From Panorpa germanica (taxonomy: Eukaryota; Arthropoda; Insecta; Mecoptera; Panorpidae), in assembly GCA_963678705.1 (NCBI GenBank), contig OY783219.1:1178001-1242000 (forward strand): a DNA stretch of 64,000 nt. Reading direction: 5' to 3'. Position 1 is the first letter of the stretch. The number at the start of each line of letters is the position of its first letter. The notes beneath the pieces are model-generated. The model saw only the letters and a list, made by a program, of their open reading frames with translations. It was not told the origin of the DNA and made no database searches. Positions 1 to 11,579 of this stretch are shown here, in pieces. Both the position numbers and the translations under genes were made by a program.

Positions 1-860
1 TGGGTCTGTGTGTGATGCTAATATAGCAGTATCGTCTGCAAACGTAGCAACGGTAGTTTCTGTTGTAGTTGGCAAATCGGAAGTATACAGAAGGTATAGT
101 GTGGGTCCTAAGACACTTCCCTGAGGGACTCCTGACTGGATGGGTTTCAATTCAGTGCATTCGCTACCTATTTTAACCATGAAGTGCCTATTAGTCATAT
201 ATGATCTCAATAGTTGATAATCTTGGTACGGAAGTATTTTTTTCAGTTTATATTGAAGACCTATATGCCACACTTTGTCGAAGGCTTGGGCTATGTCTAG
301 TAAAGCTGCTGAGCAATATCTTTTGGCATTTAAATCTTTATTAATTGTGTTAACCAACCAAAGTACTTGTTCTACAGTACCGTGCTTATTGCGGAAGCCA
401 AATTGATGTTCGGGAATTAGCTTTTTTTCATTAATGACAATAACATTTTACACCATTTTAACATTTTACATTTTAACCTCTTAACGTATATTTTTTCAAA
501 TAATTTCGATAGTATCGGCAGTAAACTAATGGGCCTATAGGAAGTAACCTCTTCCGGTTTTTTCCCAGGTTTCGGAATCATAATTATTTGAGCAACCTTC
601 CAACTACTAGGATAGTAGTTGGTTCTAAGAATTGCATTAAAAATGAAAGTAATTAGTTTTATACTTTTAAAGATAGTTCGAATATTATCTTTCCTGTGAT
701 TAGGTCAAAACCGGGTGATTTCCTAATATTGATTTCTTTTACTATTGTTTCCCAAGTTTCCTTGGTTGCAATTTTTTTATGAGGAAAGTCCATTTGGAAA
801 GGGCTGTCCAGAAAATCCAAAATACCATTTTCTTCTTCTGCTGCCGTTTCTGAAGGATAC
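1..860 (-). pseudogene. LINE ORF2, reverse transcriptase part (cut by window edge)
   Basis: Minus-strand translation gives the RT core in order: a segment like LDIAQAFDKVWH, then SGVPQGSVLGPTLYLLYTSD, then ATFADDTAILAS, which is the polymerase FADD box with its paired aspartates. It is the continuation of the endonuclease ORF found at 5129-6374; the two were contiguous before the LTR element inserted. About 60 bp near 425-485 is a low-complexity stretch that disturbs the frame. The remaining C-terminal RT lies outside the window. Family membership is clear; whether the unseen part is intact is unknown. Confidence 0.88.
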
Positions 861-1159
861 TGTTGGAATTACAATACATTCATTCTTAAATTAAATTACT
901 TAAACTTGTTTTGTTTTTGTTTATATAAAAAAAAAATATATTAAATTCAATTGTTTCCTATTTAATCTCCTGAATTGTTTGAATTGTTTACTTTATTTGA
1001 ATTTATTGAATTTATTCAATTGTATAATATCTGTTTTTAATATTGTCTTCAGTATCTGAGAAATATTGTCTGAGGACTTTCTGTATAATTTCAGTCTGAG
1101 GACTTATTAATTAATAAAATATTTAATATATAACTGTGCATATAATATCTGCTTCAATA
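861..1159 (+). repeat. 5' LTR of copia-type element
   Basis: Begins TGTTGGAATT and ends CTTCAATA, 299 bp. Nearly identical to the copy at 4831-5128. Followed immediately by the primer-binding-site-like sequence at 1160. Confidence 0.95.
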
Positions 1160-1213
1160 GGTTATGGGCCCAGATTAATTAAAAAAAAATTGGCTTTAAT
1201 TAAAAAAATTAAT

Positions 1214-4200
1214 ATGACGACATCAGTGAGTGCTACAAGATTTGAGCTGTTGAGTAAGGACAATTATGAAGCCTGGAAAATTCATGTTGAGGCGCTATTG
1301 ATCAAAAATGATTTGTGGGAATATGTCAGTGGTGAAAAACCGATTCCTGTTGCTGCGGAAAATAATCAAGAAGAAAGAAATGGATGGATAAAAATTGATC
1401 GTAAAGCTAAGTCAGAAGTAATATTAGCAATTAGTTCAACGGAATTGCAGCATGTCCGAGGTTGTAATACTTCTCATGAAGTTTGGCAAAAACTTGCCTC
1501 AGTTTATGCTTCCAAAGGACCTGCAAGAAAAGCTTTATTACTTAAGCAACTTATGCTTCACAAGATGTCTGAAGGTGGTGATGTCAGGGATCATGTAAAC
1601 AAGTTTTCGGATATAGTTGATCGACTTGGAGCTATGGATATTGAAGTGAATAAAGATTTATTGTCTGTAATGTTATTATATAGTCTACCAGATAGCTATG
1701 AAGGTTTTAAATGTGCTATGGAATCACGTGATGAACTCTTGGAGGTTGAAGCTCTTAAGGTTAAGATACTTGAGAAGAGTGAAATTGGTTCAAATTCAGT
1801 TGTTGAGTTAGCTGGAAATGTAAGGGCTGAAAATCAACCGAGTTACAAAAATATTTTTAAAGGATATTGTTTTAAATGTGGAAAACAAGGACATAAGTCT
1901 CCTGAATGTCCAACTCAATTGAAACCAAATTTCAGAAGAAATAGACCAGATAGACAGAATAGATACACACAAGAAAACCAATGTTCTCAAGCGGATGATG
2001 ATACTTTTGCAGTACTTAATGTTGAATTTGCTGGTAGTGTTCCAAGTTGTCGACCTTGGATTCTTGATAGTGGCTGTACAACACATTTATGTGGTGATAA
2101 ACAATTATTTAAGTCTTTAAATGAAGAAATTAGTGGGAAAATAAATTTGGCTAATCAAGCAAATAGTGAAATCAAAGGAAAAGGTACTGTTAATTTGTCG
2201 ATTAGTAATGGTAAACAGCTGAGGTCAGTAGATTTTTCAAACACATTATTTGTACCAGATTTAAGGTCAAATCTAGTATCAGTTGCTAAAATTACTAATA
2301 AGGATCATGAAATTCTATTTAAAAAAGATTCAGCTGTAATTATGGATATGACTGGAAATGTTAAATTTGTTGCTGAAAGGCGTGGTGATCTCTATTATTT
2401 ACAAGAAGGTAATGAAGAAGCTTGTATTGGAGAAGATAAAGCTAATTCTGAGTTATTGATGTGGCATTGTCGTATGGGTCATTTAAATGCTAAGGATTTA
2501 TTTCGGGTGATTAATCAGAATACTACAAGTAAAGTAACCTCTGAACAATTGAAATGTTTGTCAAGATGTGAAGTGTGTCTACGAGGCAAGATGACAGGGT
2601 TACCGTTTTCAGGAAGTGAACGACAGAGTGAAGAACTTCTTGAAATAGTTCATACAGATATTGTTGGACCGTTTAGGACACAATCAGTGAATGGAGCAAA
2701 ATATTTTATTACATTTATTGATGATTATTCTCGATGGTGTGAAGTATACTTTCTTAAACAGAAGAGTGGTGCACTAGAAGCTTTCAAAATGTATCAAAAT
2801 CAAGCTGAACGTATGACAGGGAAGAAGATTAAGTATCTTCAAAGTGATAATGGTAAAGAGTATTGTAATACTGAGATGGATTCTTTCCTGCGTAATCAAT
2901 GTATTCAACGTCGATTAAGTGTTGTAAGAACACCTCAGCAAAATGGTGTTGCTGAACGTTTAAATCGAACATTAGTTGAAATGGGACGATGTTTATTACT
3001 TCAATCAAATTTATCGGATATGTTTTGGACTGATGCTGTAGCTACAGCATGTCATTTGAGAAACAGATGTCCTTCAAGAAGTATTAATGGAGATACTCCT
3101 TATCAGAGATGGTTCAACAGGGATAAAGTTCATTTAAATTATTTACGAGCATTTGGATCAACTGTATATGTCTTAGATAAAGATCCAACAAAAGGCAAAT
3201 TATCTGATAGATCAATGAAAGGAATTTTTGTAGGTTATCCACGTGAATCAAAAGGATACAGAATTTGGTTACCAGAAAAGAGAAAATTTATTGTTGCTCG
3301 TGATGTGAAATTTATTGAAGATAATGTTACTACAGTTTTAAAGAACCAAGAGATTAAACAGCTGATTATTAATGATTTTGAAAACAAGGATAAACCATGG
3401 ATTGAATTGATAACAGGATTTAAAAATAGTAATGAGACAGAAACTTTAGATGGAATTCCAGAAGAAAATTTAGAAGATAATGAAGAAAATGAAAATTCAT
3501 CTGGTATTCAATCATCTATTCAAGAATCTCCTAGAAGAAACTCAAGAGAATATACTAGAGAAGAAAGAAGAGTACCAGGAAGACCAAAATTAATTAAAAC
3601 AGGTTTGAAAGGACGTCCCAGAAAATTATTTTCAAAAGTTAATAATTGTGAAGTTAAAGAAAGGATTGAATCTGATTCTAATGAAGATGATAATGATAAT
3701 GATAATATATTTGTTGGAGTAGCTGAAGTTAAATTGGAAGATGCTATTAATTCTCAAGAGTGTGCTGAGTGGAAGAGAGCAATTAAATCAGAAGTCATAA
3801 GTTTATTAAAAAATGATACTTGGAATATTGTAAAATTACCTGAAGGTCAAAGTGTTGTGGGAAGTCGAATGATTTTAACAAATAAATTTGGATCAGATGG
3901 GCTTATTGAAAAAAGAAAAGCTCGTATTGTTGCAAAAGGTTATAGTCAAAAATATGGTATTGATTATGATCAAACTTTTGCTCCAGTTGCAAGAATGGAA
4001 TCAATGAGACTTTTAATTGCATTGTCTGTGGAATTAAAACTTGTAATAAGACAATTTGATGTTGTAACTGCCTATTTAAATGAATTACAAAAGAAGAAAA
4101 TATTTTATTCAACTGAAAAAGAAGAAATTAATAGTAAATTTTATAGAGAAGTTATTGGAGCACTAATGTATTTAGTGGTTGGAACTCGACCAGATATTGC

Positions 4201-4801
4201 AAATACTGTTTCAAGATTAGCTCAATTTGTAAACAAACCAAGTAAACAAGATTGGTTGGGAGTTAAGAGAATATTGAGATATTTAGCTGGTACAATAGAA
4301 TTAGGAATACTTTATACTAAAGAAACAAAATCTATGATTGGATACTGTGATGCTGATTGGGGAGGTTGTCTTGAAGATCGAAGATCATATTCTGGATATG
4401 TATTTATGTTGGCAGGGGGTGCTGTGAGCTGGAAATCTCAAAAACAAAGAACTGTGGCACTTTCATCTACTGAATCAGAATATGTTAGTTTATCAGAAGC
4501 TGTAAAAGAAGCAATATATTTAAATGATTTATTGACTGAACTAGAGCAAGAAAAATTTTTGAAAATTAAAATATTAATTGACAATCGTGGAGCTGAACAA
4601 CTGGTAATGAACTCGATTTATCATGCACGTACAAAACATATAGATATTCGTCATTATTTTGTTCGTGATGTAGTTGATGAAGGAATTATTAAATTACGTC
4701 ATGTATCAACTAATGAAATGGTTGCGGATATTTTAACAAAAGCACTGCCAAGAGAGTTACATGAAAAATTCACTGAAGGATTGGGACTTCAAATTATTTA
4801 A
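1214..4801 (+). pseudogene. copia gag-pol polyprotein (fossil)
   Basis: The start is placed at the ATG at 1214 because an earlier in-frame ATG (1136) lies inside the LTR and the copia gag-like segment (KDNYEAWKIHVEALL) begins there. Recognisable parts in order: gag; zinc knuckle CFKCGKQGHKSPEC; aspartic protease around ILDSGCTTHLCG; integrase zinc domain and catalytic core with DIVGPF and SDNGKEY; RT segments around KARIVAKGYSQ and FDVVTAYL; RNase H with YCDADWGG. It reads as one frame but looks broken, about one break, so no active product is expected. Confidence 0.9.
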
Positions 4802-4830
4802 ATTGTTGAAATGAATGTCTTGAGGGGGTG

Positions 4831-5128
4831 TGTTGGAATTACAATACATTCATTCTTAAATTAAATTACTTAAACTTGTTTTGTTTTTGTTTATATAAAA
4901 AAAAATATATTAAATTCAATTGTTTCCTATTTAATCTCCTGAATTGTTTGAATTGTTTACTTTATTTGAATTTATTGAATTTATTCAATTGTATAATATC
5001 TGTTTTTAATATTGTCTTCAGTATCTGAGAAATATTGTCTGAGGACTTTCTGTATAATTTCAGTCTGAGGACTTATTAATTAATAAAATATTTAATATAT
5101 AACTGTGCATATAATATCTGCTTCAATA
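4831..5128 (+). repeat. 3' LTR of copia-type element
   Basis: Second copy of the 298-299 bp repeat, starting TGTTGGAATT. Followed by the GATAC duplication and then LINE sequence. Confidence 0.95.
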
Positions 5129-6374
5129 GATACGGTTTGAATACTTCCTGCAGATGATTAGCAAACATCGTAGCCTTTTCTTTATCATTCCTTGCCCATT
5201 TATTTTTGTCATCTTTGATAGGAGGGTTGTGTATCTGTGGTCTTTTCATCTTCCTTGTTGCTTTCCACAGCGAGTACTCCGTAGCTTCCGATGGTGTTAA
5301 ATTTTCAAGATATTCTTGAATACATTGGTTATTATGCTCCACTATCAATTCCTTTAGGCCTTTTATAGCTCTATTTAATTTTCTTTTATTAGCAGGTGAT
5401 TTGCATAGTTGCCATTGTTTACGCAGATGTCTTTTCTCCATTATTTTCTCCTTAATGAGTAGGGGCACATCATTCTTCTTCCCTTGGATAGCTTTATGCG
5501 TGGGAGTAGCAAACCATACTGCTTCTTGGATGTTTCTGGTGAGGTGTTCTATTGCTATTTCAATTTCCAAATCAGTTTTCAGTGGTATACTTAACGAAAT
5601 AGACTCATTTAGCTTTGATCTAAAAAGGTCCCAGTTAGTTCGATTATTGTGCAAGGATGGCCCAGTTTCTCTGCTGCGTATTTCCTCGTATACAGTAATA
5701 ATCACCGGAGAGTGATCTGATGACAAATCTAAACAGGATTCCGCTTTACACTTTTTCGGGTCAACACCTTTAGTGATACAAAAATCGATCACATCCGGAA
5801 CTTTTTTTACGTCAGAAGGCCAGTAAGTTGGTTCGTAAGTTGAAATTGATCTTAGATTTTTAGCACTTATTGCTTTTACTAGTTCTTTACCCTTGGTATT
5901 AGTTATTCTCGAGCCCCATGTTGGGTGCTTGGCGTTATAGTCACCCCCTGCCACAAATTTGTTACCCAGTGTTTCAAAAAAGGTCACGTAGTGTTCCTTC
6001 TTGTTGTTGTGTTTTGGTGGACAATAAATTGCTGAGATTGTTACTGGGCTAACTTCATTTTCAATAGTAATACTGGTGGCCTGTAAATAATCCATTGCAA
6101 ACTTCTCTCTTTCATGATGTGCAATACTATCTTTTATAATTATTGCAGTTCCACCATGTGCCTTACCATCCGGATGTCTAGTGTGGTATATTTTATATTT
6201 TGGAATACTAATGTAGTGCCGTTCAGTGAAGTGGGTCTCTGATACCATCATGATATCTATGTCTTGGTCAATTAAAAAAGTTTTTATTTCCCGAGAGTGT
6301 TGGTGTAAACCGTTTGCGTTCCAAATACATAATTTATACTTTTGTTGTTTATAGTTTTGTTGTTGTACTGTCAT
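5129..6374 (-). pseudogene. LINE ORF2, apurinic endonuclease part
   Basis: Starts at the ATG at 6374. Encodes an exonuclease/endonuclease/phosphatase domain: WNANGLHQH near the start, MMVSETHF (catalytic Glu), GGDYNAKHPTWGS, and LSSDHSPVIITV (catalytic Asp-His). Together these are the classic motifs of Jockey-group endonucleases, which nick the target for target-primed reverse transcription. The linker towards RT continues to 5129, where the LTR element interrupts it; the RT resumes at 860. The reading frame is open throughout this part. Confidence 0.93.
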
Positions 6375-7614
6375 TAGGCCAATTTACTAACTACGACAGT
6401 AAGTAGGTTGAGCATCGTCCCCATCTGTTCCATGAGTCTGGCAAGCATTTCTTCAAGCTTAACCATATTGCTGACTGGTTGGGTGCTTGTTGGTACTGTT
6501 TGATCATTAAGAGCTCGGGCGTATGATACTCCAGTTCTTATTTGGCTTTCTAGGCTAGGTTGAGCTTGAGTTTGAATGTTCTTCTTTTCACGTAGTATAG
6601 GCCATAATTTTTGTTGTAATTGTTTATGAACTTCACATCCTCTGTAGTTTGCAGGGTGATTTCCTCCACAATTAGCGCATTTTACTTGGTTGTCTTTTAT
6701 TTAGCGGGAGCAATTTTTTGTCTCATGTTGCTCAGCACATTTTACGCATTTGTGTACTTTGCGACAGTATGCTTTAGTATGCCCAAATGCCTGGCATCTT
6801 GTACATTGTGGGATTACTCTTTTGGTACGTGGTGGTTCGCATTTAACAATATTATAGTCAAGTTTTTCTATGTTGTATACTTCTTTGTTGTTACCACTAG
6901 TTTTTAGGTCTACATAAAACATAGGTAGAGGTAATTTGGTGACTCTATGTTTTATGTTATGAATGTTCACTGCTTCGTGGCCAAGACCCAAGAGCGCTGA
7001 TTTTATTACTTCCACCTCCGTTCCGTGGTGTAGGCCTCTTAGTACAAACCTAAATGTTTTCTCACTTTTTGTCTGAAGGTGTGGTATTGGGTGTTTTTCT
7101 CATCCAACTCCTTTATAAGAGTTTTAAAGTGTTCAGCCTCAAAAACTTGAACTTTAATTGTTTCAAAGCCAGTGGATTTGACTGTATAATTACTCGTAAT
7201 TTTTTGCATCAGTGTATGGATGAGTTGAATCACTCCTACCTTATATATTGTTACGGGTGGAGGTTTGGGTATAGTGGTTGTGCTGCTTGATTCATTAGTA
7301 TCTGTCTCCTTTGTGGTTTCTATGTTTCCTCGTTCCTCTTCTGTCAGGCATTCAAAACTGTTGTTGGTTTCTATTGGTTTACTCAGCCAATAGTCGGCTA
7401 GTTTTGTCTGTTTCCTGGCATTCAGCACTTTTGGACTTCTTAGTCTTTTCTTGTGTTGGACGGTTGTCCAACGGTTGGATGGAGATGGTACACTCACTGG
7501 TACATGGTTGGATTGATGGGGTATAGTCTCTGGGATGGTCTCCGTTTTATCAGAGATGTTTGATTTATCAGTGCCGTAAGCTGCTGTATTTTGCGGCGGA
7601 CTTCTAATCACCAT
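6374..7614 (-). pseudogene. LINE ORF1, zinc-knuckle nucleic-acid-binding protein
   Basis: The frame opens at 7614 (MVIRSPPQNTAAYG) with a low-complexity Ser/Thr-rich N-terminus. An RRM-like region follows, then three CCHC knuckles (CTRCQAFGHTKAYC, CVKCAEQHETKNC, CANCGGNHPANYRGC). It shifts frame near 7020-7040 and carries one in-frame stop near 6700. The last codons (VVVSKLA) end in a TAA that overlaps the ORF2 ATG as TAATG. Such ORF1 proteins bind the element RNA. The copy is inactive. Confidence 0.87.
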
Positions 7615-7640
7615 CTTATTAATTATTGGGTAACAATTAA

Positions 7641-9448
7641 TTTAGATTTGATTATAATTTATTCACAATACAATACACTATTATTATTAGAACAATGATT
7701 GTGCACTGCATTGTTTATAGGAATTTCACTTTTTATCTATGAATTTAGTTTGAGGAGAAATCCACATGTTATACCATATAGGTTATACACCATATAATAT
7801 AAGGTTTATTTTCCACTTTAAATACAGATTTAGATTATCTACGATGATTTGTAAATGTTCAACGGATACTCGTTCAATTCGTTTTTAACTATATAAGTTA
7901 AAATGATAAAATTCTGTCATCTAATACAAAATTACCTCTATATAATTCCAATATTTATTTTATGCCAAAGTGTAATGTTCTTTCTGTTTAAAGGCATTAT
8001 TAAAGAGCCTTTAAATTCTGAAGATTGACTATAAAAATTTGTTAAATTTAAACACCTCATTAACTATATAAGGTAAAATTGTAAAAAAATTGTATGGCAT
8101 CAAATACAAAATGACATTCAATTCATTTTATTCCAATATTTAATTTTTGCAAAAGTGTTATTATTTTAAATTCTAAAGATAATGTATTAAATTTGGATAA
8201 CTTATAAAATATATAAGTTAAAATTTTAATATTTTGTATGGCATGTTATACAAAAATGACCTCCATAATTAAATTATTAATAAAAATTAATAAAAAAAAA
8301 CAATAAACATTTTATTTATGAATAATTTTAATTTTAAAAATAATATATGATATGTGGGTTGCATTTTGTATGCTAAAGGCGCATCTTGTAATCCCCTTAC
8401 CGTTGATAGCGTCAGACGTCTCACCCTAAGTACTAGGGACTGAAGTTTGTACTAAGTTACGAGTCTATATTTAGTGGTTTGTGATTCTATCTGAATATGA
8501 CATGCGTTTTTAGCTAAACCCTTGGAGTGGGGATAGCACAGGACAGACGTGTTCTGACACGTCTTAGCGTGAGCTCGGACAAGCAGCCCTTGGCGCATTG
8601 TGCGGTCGTGACAATATTTGTATATATTGGTGAATAATATCTTATGACTAACAATATTCATAAAATCTTAAATATAACAATAACATTCATAATGTCATTA
8701 CTTTATCTTAAAACTAACAATAGTAAATTAAGATTACACATTTAGAAACTATTTCGTTTCTAACCAGTGTGATTGTATAGTGATTGTGAAAAGTGTGATT
8801 GGATTATTGTTGCTGCATATGAACGTTTCTATTGTTAGGGTTGTTTAATTAAAACATTACAATCAATTGAACAAGAATATATTTATTAGTAATCAATCCG
8901 AAATTAAATATGTAGTATTATAAAAATGTAATCAGATCAACCATTCTAGTCAGAGGCCGTAAGTCAGAAATGTCCAAACCCGAGTCACTCCAGAGGTCCA
9001 AGCACAGTTCCCACCCGCACGTGTCCCATGACCCCTTCCCGATACCTCTCATCAGGTCCACAATCTTATTAGTCATAAGTATTATGCGTAGTTTATCTCC
9101 TTGGTAGGTCCGGTGCTTCAGTGTTAAGTATTCCTAGAAGTGTTTATTGTCTTAAGTCAGCATCAAATACTGTGTCTCATCGAGACTGGTGATATCACTA
9201 TGTATCGAATACAAATAGTTTAAAGTTTTCGTATTGACTGTCGGACTATACTTCTGTCTCCATATGTCACGGCAAATCTACCTTAAAAAATAATATTTAC
9301 TTTCTTTAAATTTAAGTTATTTAACATCGACCTATTTCCGGTGCTAAGTCCTATCACCGACGACTTCCTACAGCAAGGATGTTGTAACAGTTTCTGTGGT
9401 GTCGTGGCCTGATATATGTAAACTACGTTTATGATTATGTATGTATTT
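7641..9448. other. AT-rich stretch, no gene recognised
   Basis: Very AT-rich to about 8370. A less AT-rich block at 8375-8620 and another at 8940-9420 have normal composition but no reading frame that I recognise on either strand. They may be pieces of unidentified repeats. Confidence 0.5.
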
Positions 9449-9450
9449 TA

Positions 9451-10089
9451 CAATGGGCTTGTGTCCTATGTCTTCATTTCTATAAAAGTGTACTATATAT
9501 TGATAAAGTGGGTTACTAGAACCTCAAATGTCCTATTATTTTTTAATAACTCCTTACGTTAAGAGATATTAACAATTAAAAAAGTCATTTTGTCTCTTTA
9601 ATTATTAAAGGGATTCAACGTTGTACACATTCCAAGTGCATGTGACATCACAATCCTTGTGTAAGGTTACCAACCATACAGATCATAAATCTCTGCTACA
9701 TGTATTTATATATCAAAATGTCAAATATTATTTACAGCTATTTCAAGGAACAATCAAATTTCAATATTATGTTTGCCTTATCAGGGTTAAATAAAATAAA
9801 AACTTATTATTCTTTGATTTAATTTGATTATTTGACTACCAACAGCTACAGAACATTACCACAGCACTTACCTACTCAACAAATAAGTGACGTTAAAATG
9901 CATTTCACGTCATACAAATATGGCCAACCATTTCTAGCGCTAAAACTACAATTTAAACTTTTAATTGCTATATCTCCGTCAATATTTAGTTATTTAATAA
10001 AATAGACACGCTAATACACATTTATTAACATCAATTTCAATCAACAATTGAAAAATCGACCACTATAAAATGAGAACACAAGCCCATTA
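9451..10089. mobile_element. TIR element, family C (copy 1, 639 bp)
   Basis: Inverted ends: left CAATGGGCTTGTGTCCTAT; right end, reverse-complemented, TAATGGGCTTGTGTTCTCAT. TA lies outside each end, suggesting a Tc1/mariner-type MITE. No coding capacity. Another full copy lies in opposite orientation at 62969-63660, and broken copies at 42345-44757 and 41712-41875. Confidence 0.8.
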
Positions 10090-11579
10090 TATTTCCAGGC
10101 AAGGCTGCCAGTTGAATTTTAGATACAAACCTCTCCTTGTATATCATTGATTTTATTGAGCTCGACAAGAAATTATCTATTTCAGTTGTCACGAATATTA
10201 ACAATTTCAAATAATAAAATGATAAGTGCACATGTTGAAGCACGAATTTAATCACGAACAGTTAATATTGCTATTTCTAAAAGCAGAGCCGCTTCATCGC
10301 ACAAACGTATATCTGATAGTTTATTTGACACTGCCTTTAATTAACTAATATTAAGTAATATTTAATACATCTTCATTGATAAACGTTTTTAATTAATTTT
10401 ATCTATTGAATAGCAATGCTTAGCATTTAGAACGAGGAGGACTTAAAGTGGATTATGCTTGGGGCTCTTTAAGTCCACCACTGACAAAAAAAAAGCAAGT
10501 AATAAACTTAAACTTATATATTATAATGGAACTATAAAACAAAACAAAACTACGATGAATTGTTCATACAGAATTTGTAATACTACAATATAAAACTGCA
10601 ATTGTTTTCTTATAAATCAGAAGTTGTACTTTGCAGAGGTAAGCGCCTTAGATATACCCTTATCTTTCTATATCTTTATAACTGAAATCATATTTCCTCT
10701 CGCCTTTTCTAAAACAAATAAAATTTTTAAAAGGTCTTTCTTCTATTTTCAGTTTAAAACTTAATTAATAAAGAAATTATAAAATCAATATGCAAAGATA
10801 TTTTATATATTTTAATTAAATTACTTCATTGCTATGTCATTCCTGTCATCTTCGTCATAATCGTCATCATCTACAAAGAAAAATTCATTTTCAATAATAA
10901 AATGACATTAAATATTTATATTTTTGTATTTAAATTTATATATGACGGGAGTTAATACTAGTATTTTATAAATTTAAACATGATTAAAAAAAATATATGA
11001 AATAAAATAATGATATAAAAAGAAAAAAAACATTCTATGAAATACGTTATATGTACTTACCATCGATTTCTACAATTTTACAATATTAGTTAGCTTAGGT
11101 AAAGTAAAACATGTCTTTTATTTATTATTTAGCACTTAAAGATACATCTTTATTCAATGAAATCTAAATTCCAAAGGAAGCAAAATATTAATACAGAGAA
11201 ATATAACATTATCTATTTCTACCCAACTCATTCATTGTATCTATCTATCTCTCTCTAACTCATGATTTCATATTCATCCCTTAACAATAGAATCTATTGC
11301 TTACACCCATAACAGAAATTGAGAAATTCCTTTTGACCAACTAAGTTTAAAAATGGTTTACAAAGGTTGAATTACATAAGACAGGATCATGATTTTGTTT
11401 ATGACTAAGTTCATATAAGGTCATATAATAATGTTTATGGCGAGACGTGGTTCACTTTACGTTATTTAGTATGAAAAGGGGAGTATAGATCCCTTTTAGA
11501 ATCAGGATGGGTCTAAAATTTCGACTCGAATATAGTTACATATATTTAATCTTTGACATAAATAATGATTTTCTTCAGA
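10090..11579. other. AT-rich intergenic DNA upstream of aldehyde oxidase
   Basis: Mostly low-GC sequence without a long reading frame. It contains the two tiny candidate minus-strand exons listed separately. It should also hold the aldehyde oxidase promoter, but no core element could be singled out with confidence. A TTTCTTCAG just before the ATG at 11580 would allow a 5' UTR intron ending there. Confidence 0.45.
10821..11069 (-). CDS. Possible terminal exons of an acidic-tailed protein
   Basis: On the minus strand, a 50-nt block (10870-10821) follows an acceptor-like TTTTTCTTTGTAG and ends in TAA. Upstream, a 9-nt block (11069-11061, AAATCGATG) sits between an acceptor-like TTGTAG and a donor GTAAGT. 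Joined, they keep one frame and read (x)IDDDDYDEDDRNDIAMK-stop. No further exons of such a gene were found upstream on the minus strand, where aldehyde oxidase occupies the plus strand. This may be chance in AT-rich DNA. Confidence 0.22.

Larger units (their letters stand above)
861..5128 (+). mobile_element. Ty1/copia-family LTR retrotransposon
   Basis: Flanked by 5-bp duplications (GATAC at 856-860 and 5129-5133). Terminal repeats of 299 and 298 bp appear identical apart from one A in a homopolymer, so insertion was recent. A primer-site-like GGTTATGGGCCCAG directly follows the 5' repeat, and a purine tract (GAGGGGGTG) precedes the 3' repeat. One long reading frame carries gag with a CCHC knuckle, protease, integrase, RT and RNase H in copia order. 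The coding region looks broken, with about one break, so this is a young non-autonomous fossil. It sits inside the Jockey-type LINE. Confidence 0.95.
1..7640 (-). mobile_element. Jockey-type LINE, split by a copia-type element
   Basis: Non-LTR retrotransposon on the minus strand with ORF1 (zinc-knuckle protein), then ORF2 (endonuclease and reverse transcriptase). ORF2 is interrupted at 861-5128 by an LTR element; the 5-bp GATAC occurs at both junctions (856-860 and 5129-5133). The 3' part of the LINE runs off the left edge of the window. The 5' limit is not sharp; about 7640 is an estimate from the ORF1 start at 7614. ORF1 and ORF2 overlap as TAATG, as in Jockey-clade elements. ORF1 is out of frame once and has one stop, so this copy is dead apart from the insertion. 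Assignment to the Jockey clade rests on the endonuclease and on the ORF1 with three CCHC knuckles. Confidence 0.9.

Noticed and set aside
4828-5028. 66-codon frame in the copia-type 3' LTR
   Set aside because: Low-complexity translation of terminal repeat sequence; no coding support.
8452-8661. Minus-strand 69-codon frame near 8.5 kb
   Set aside because: No recognisable domain, no splice or start context, and surroundings are non-coding.
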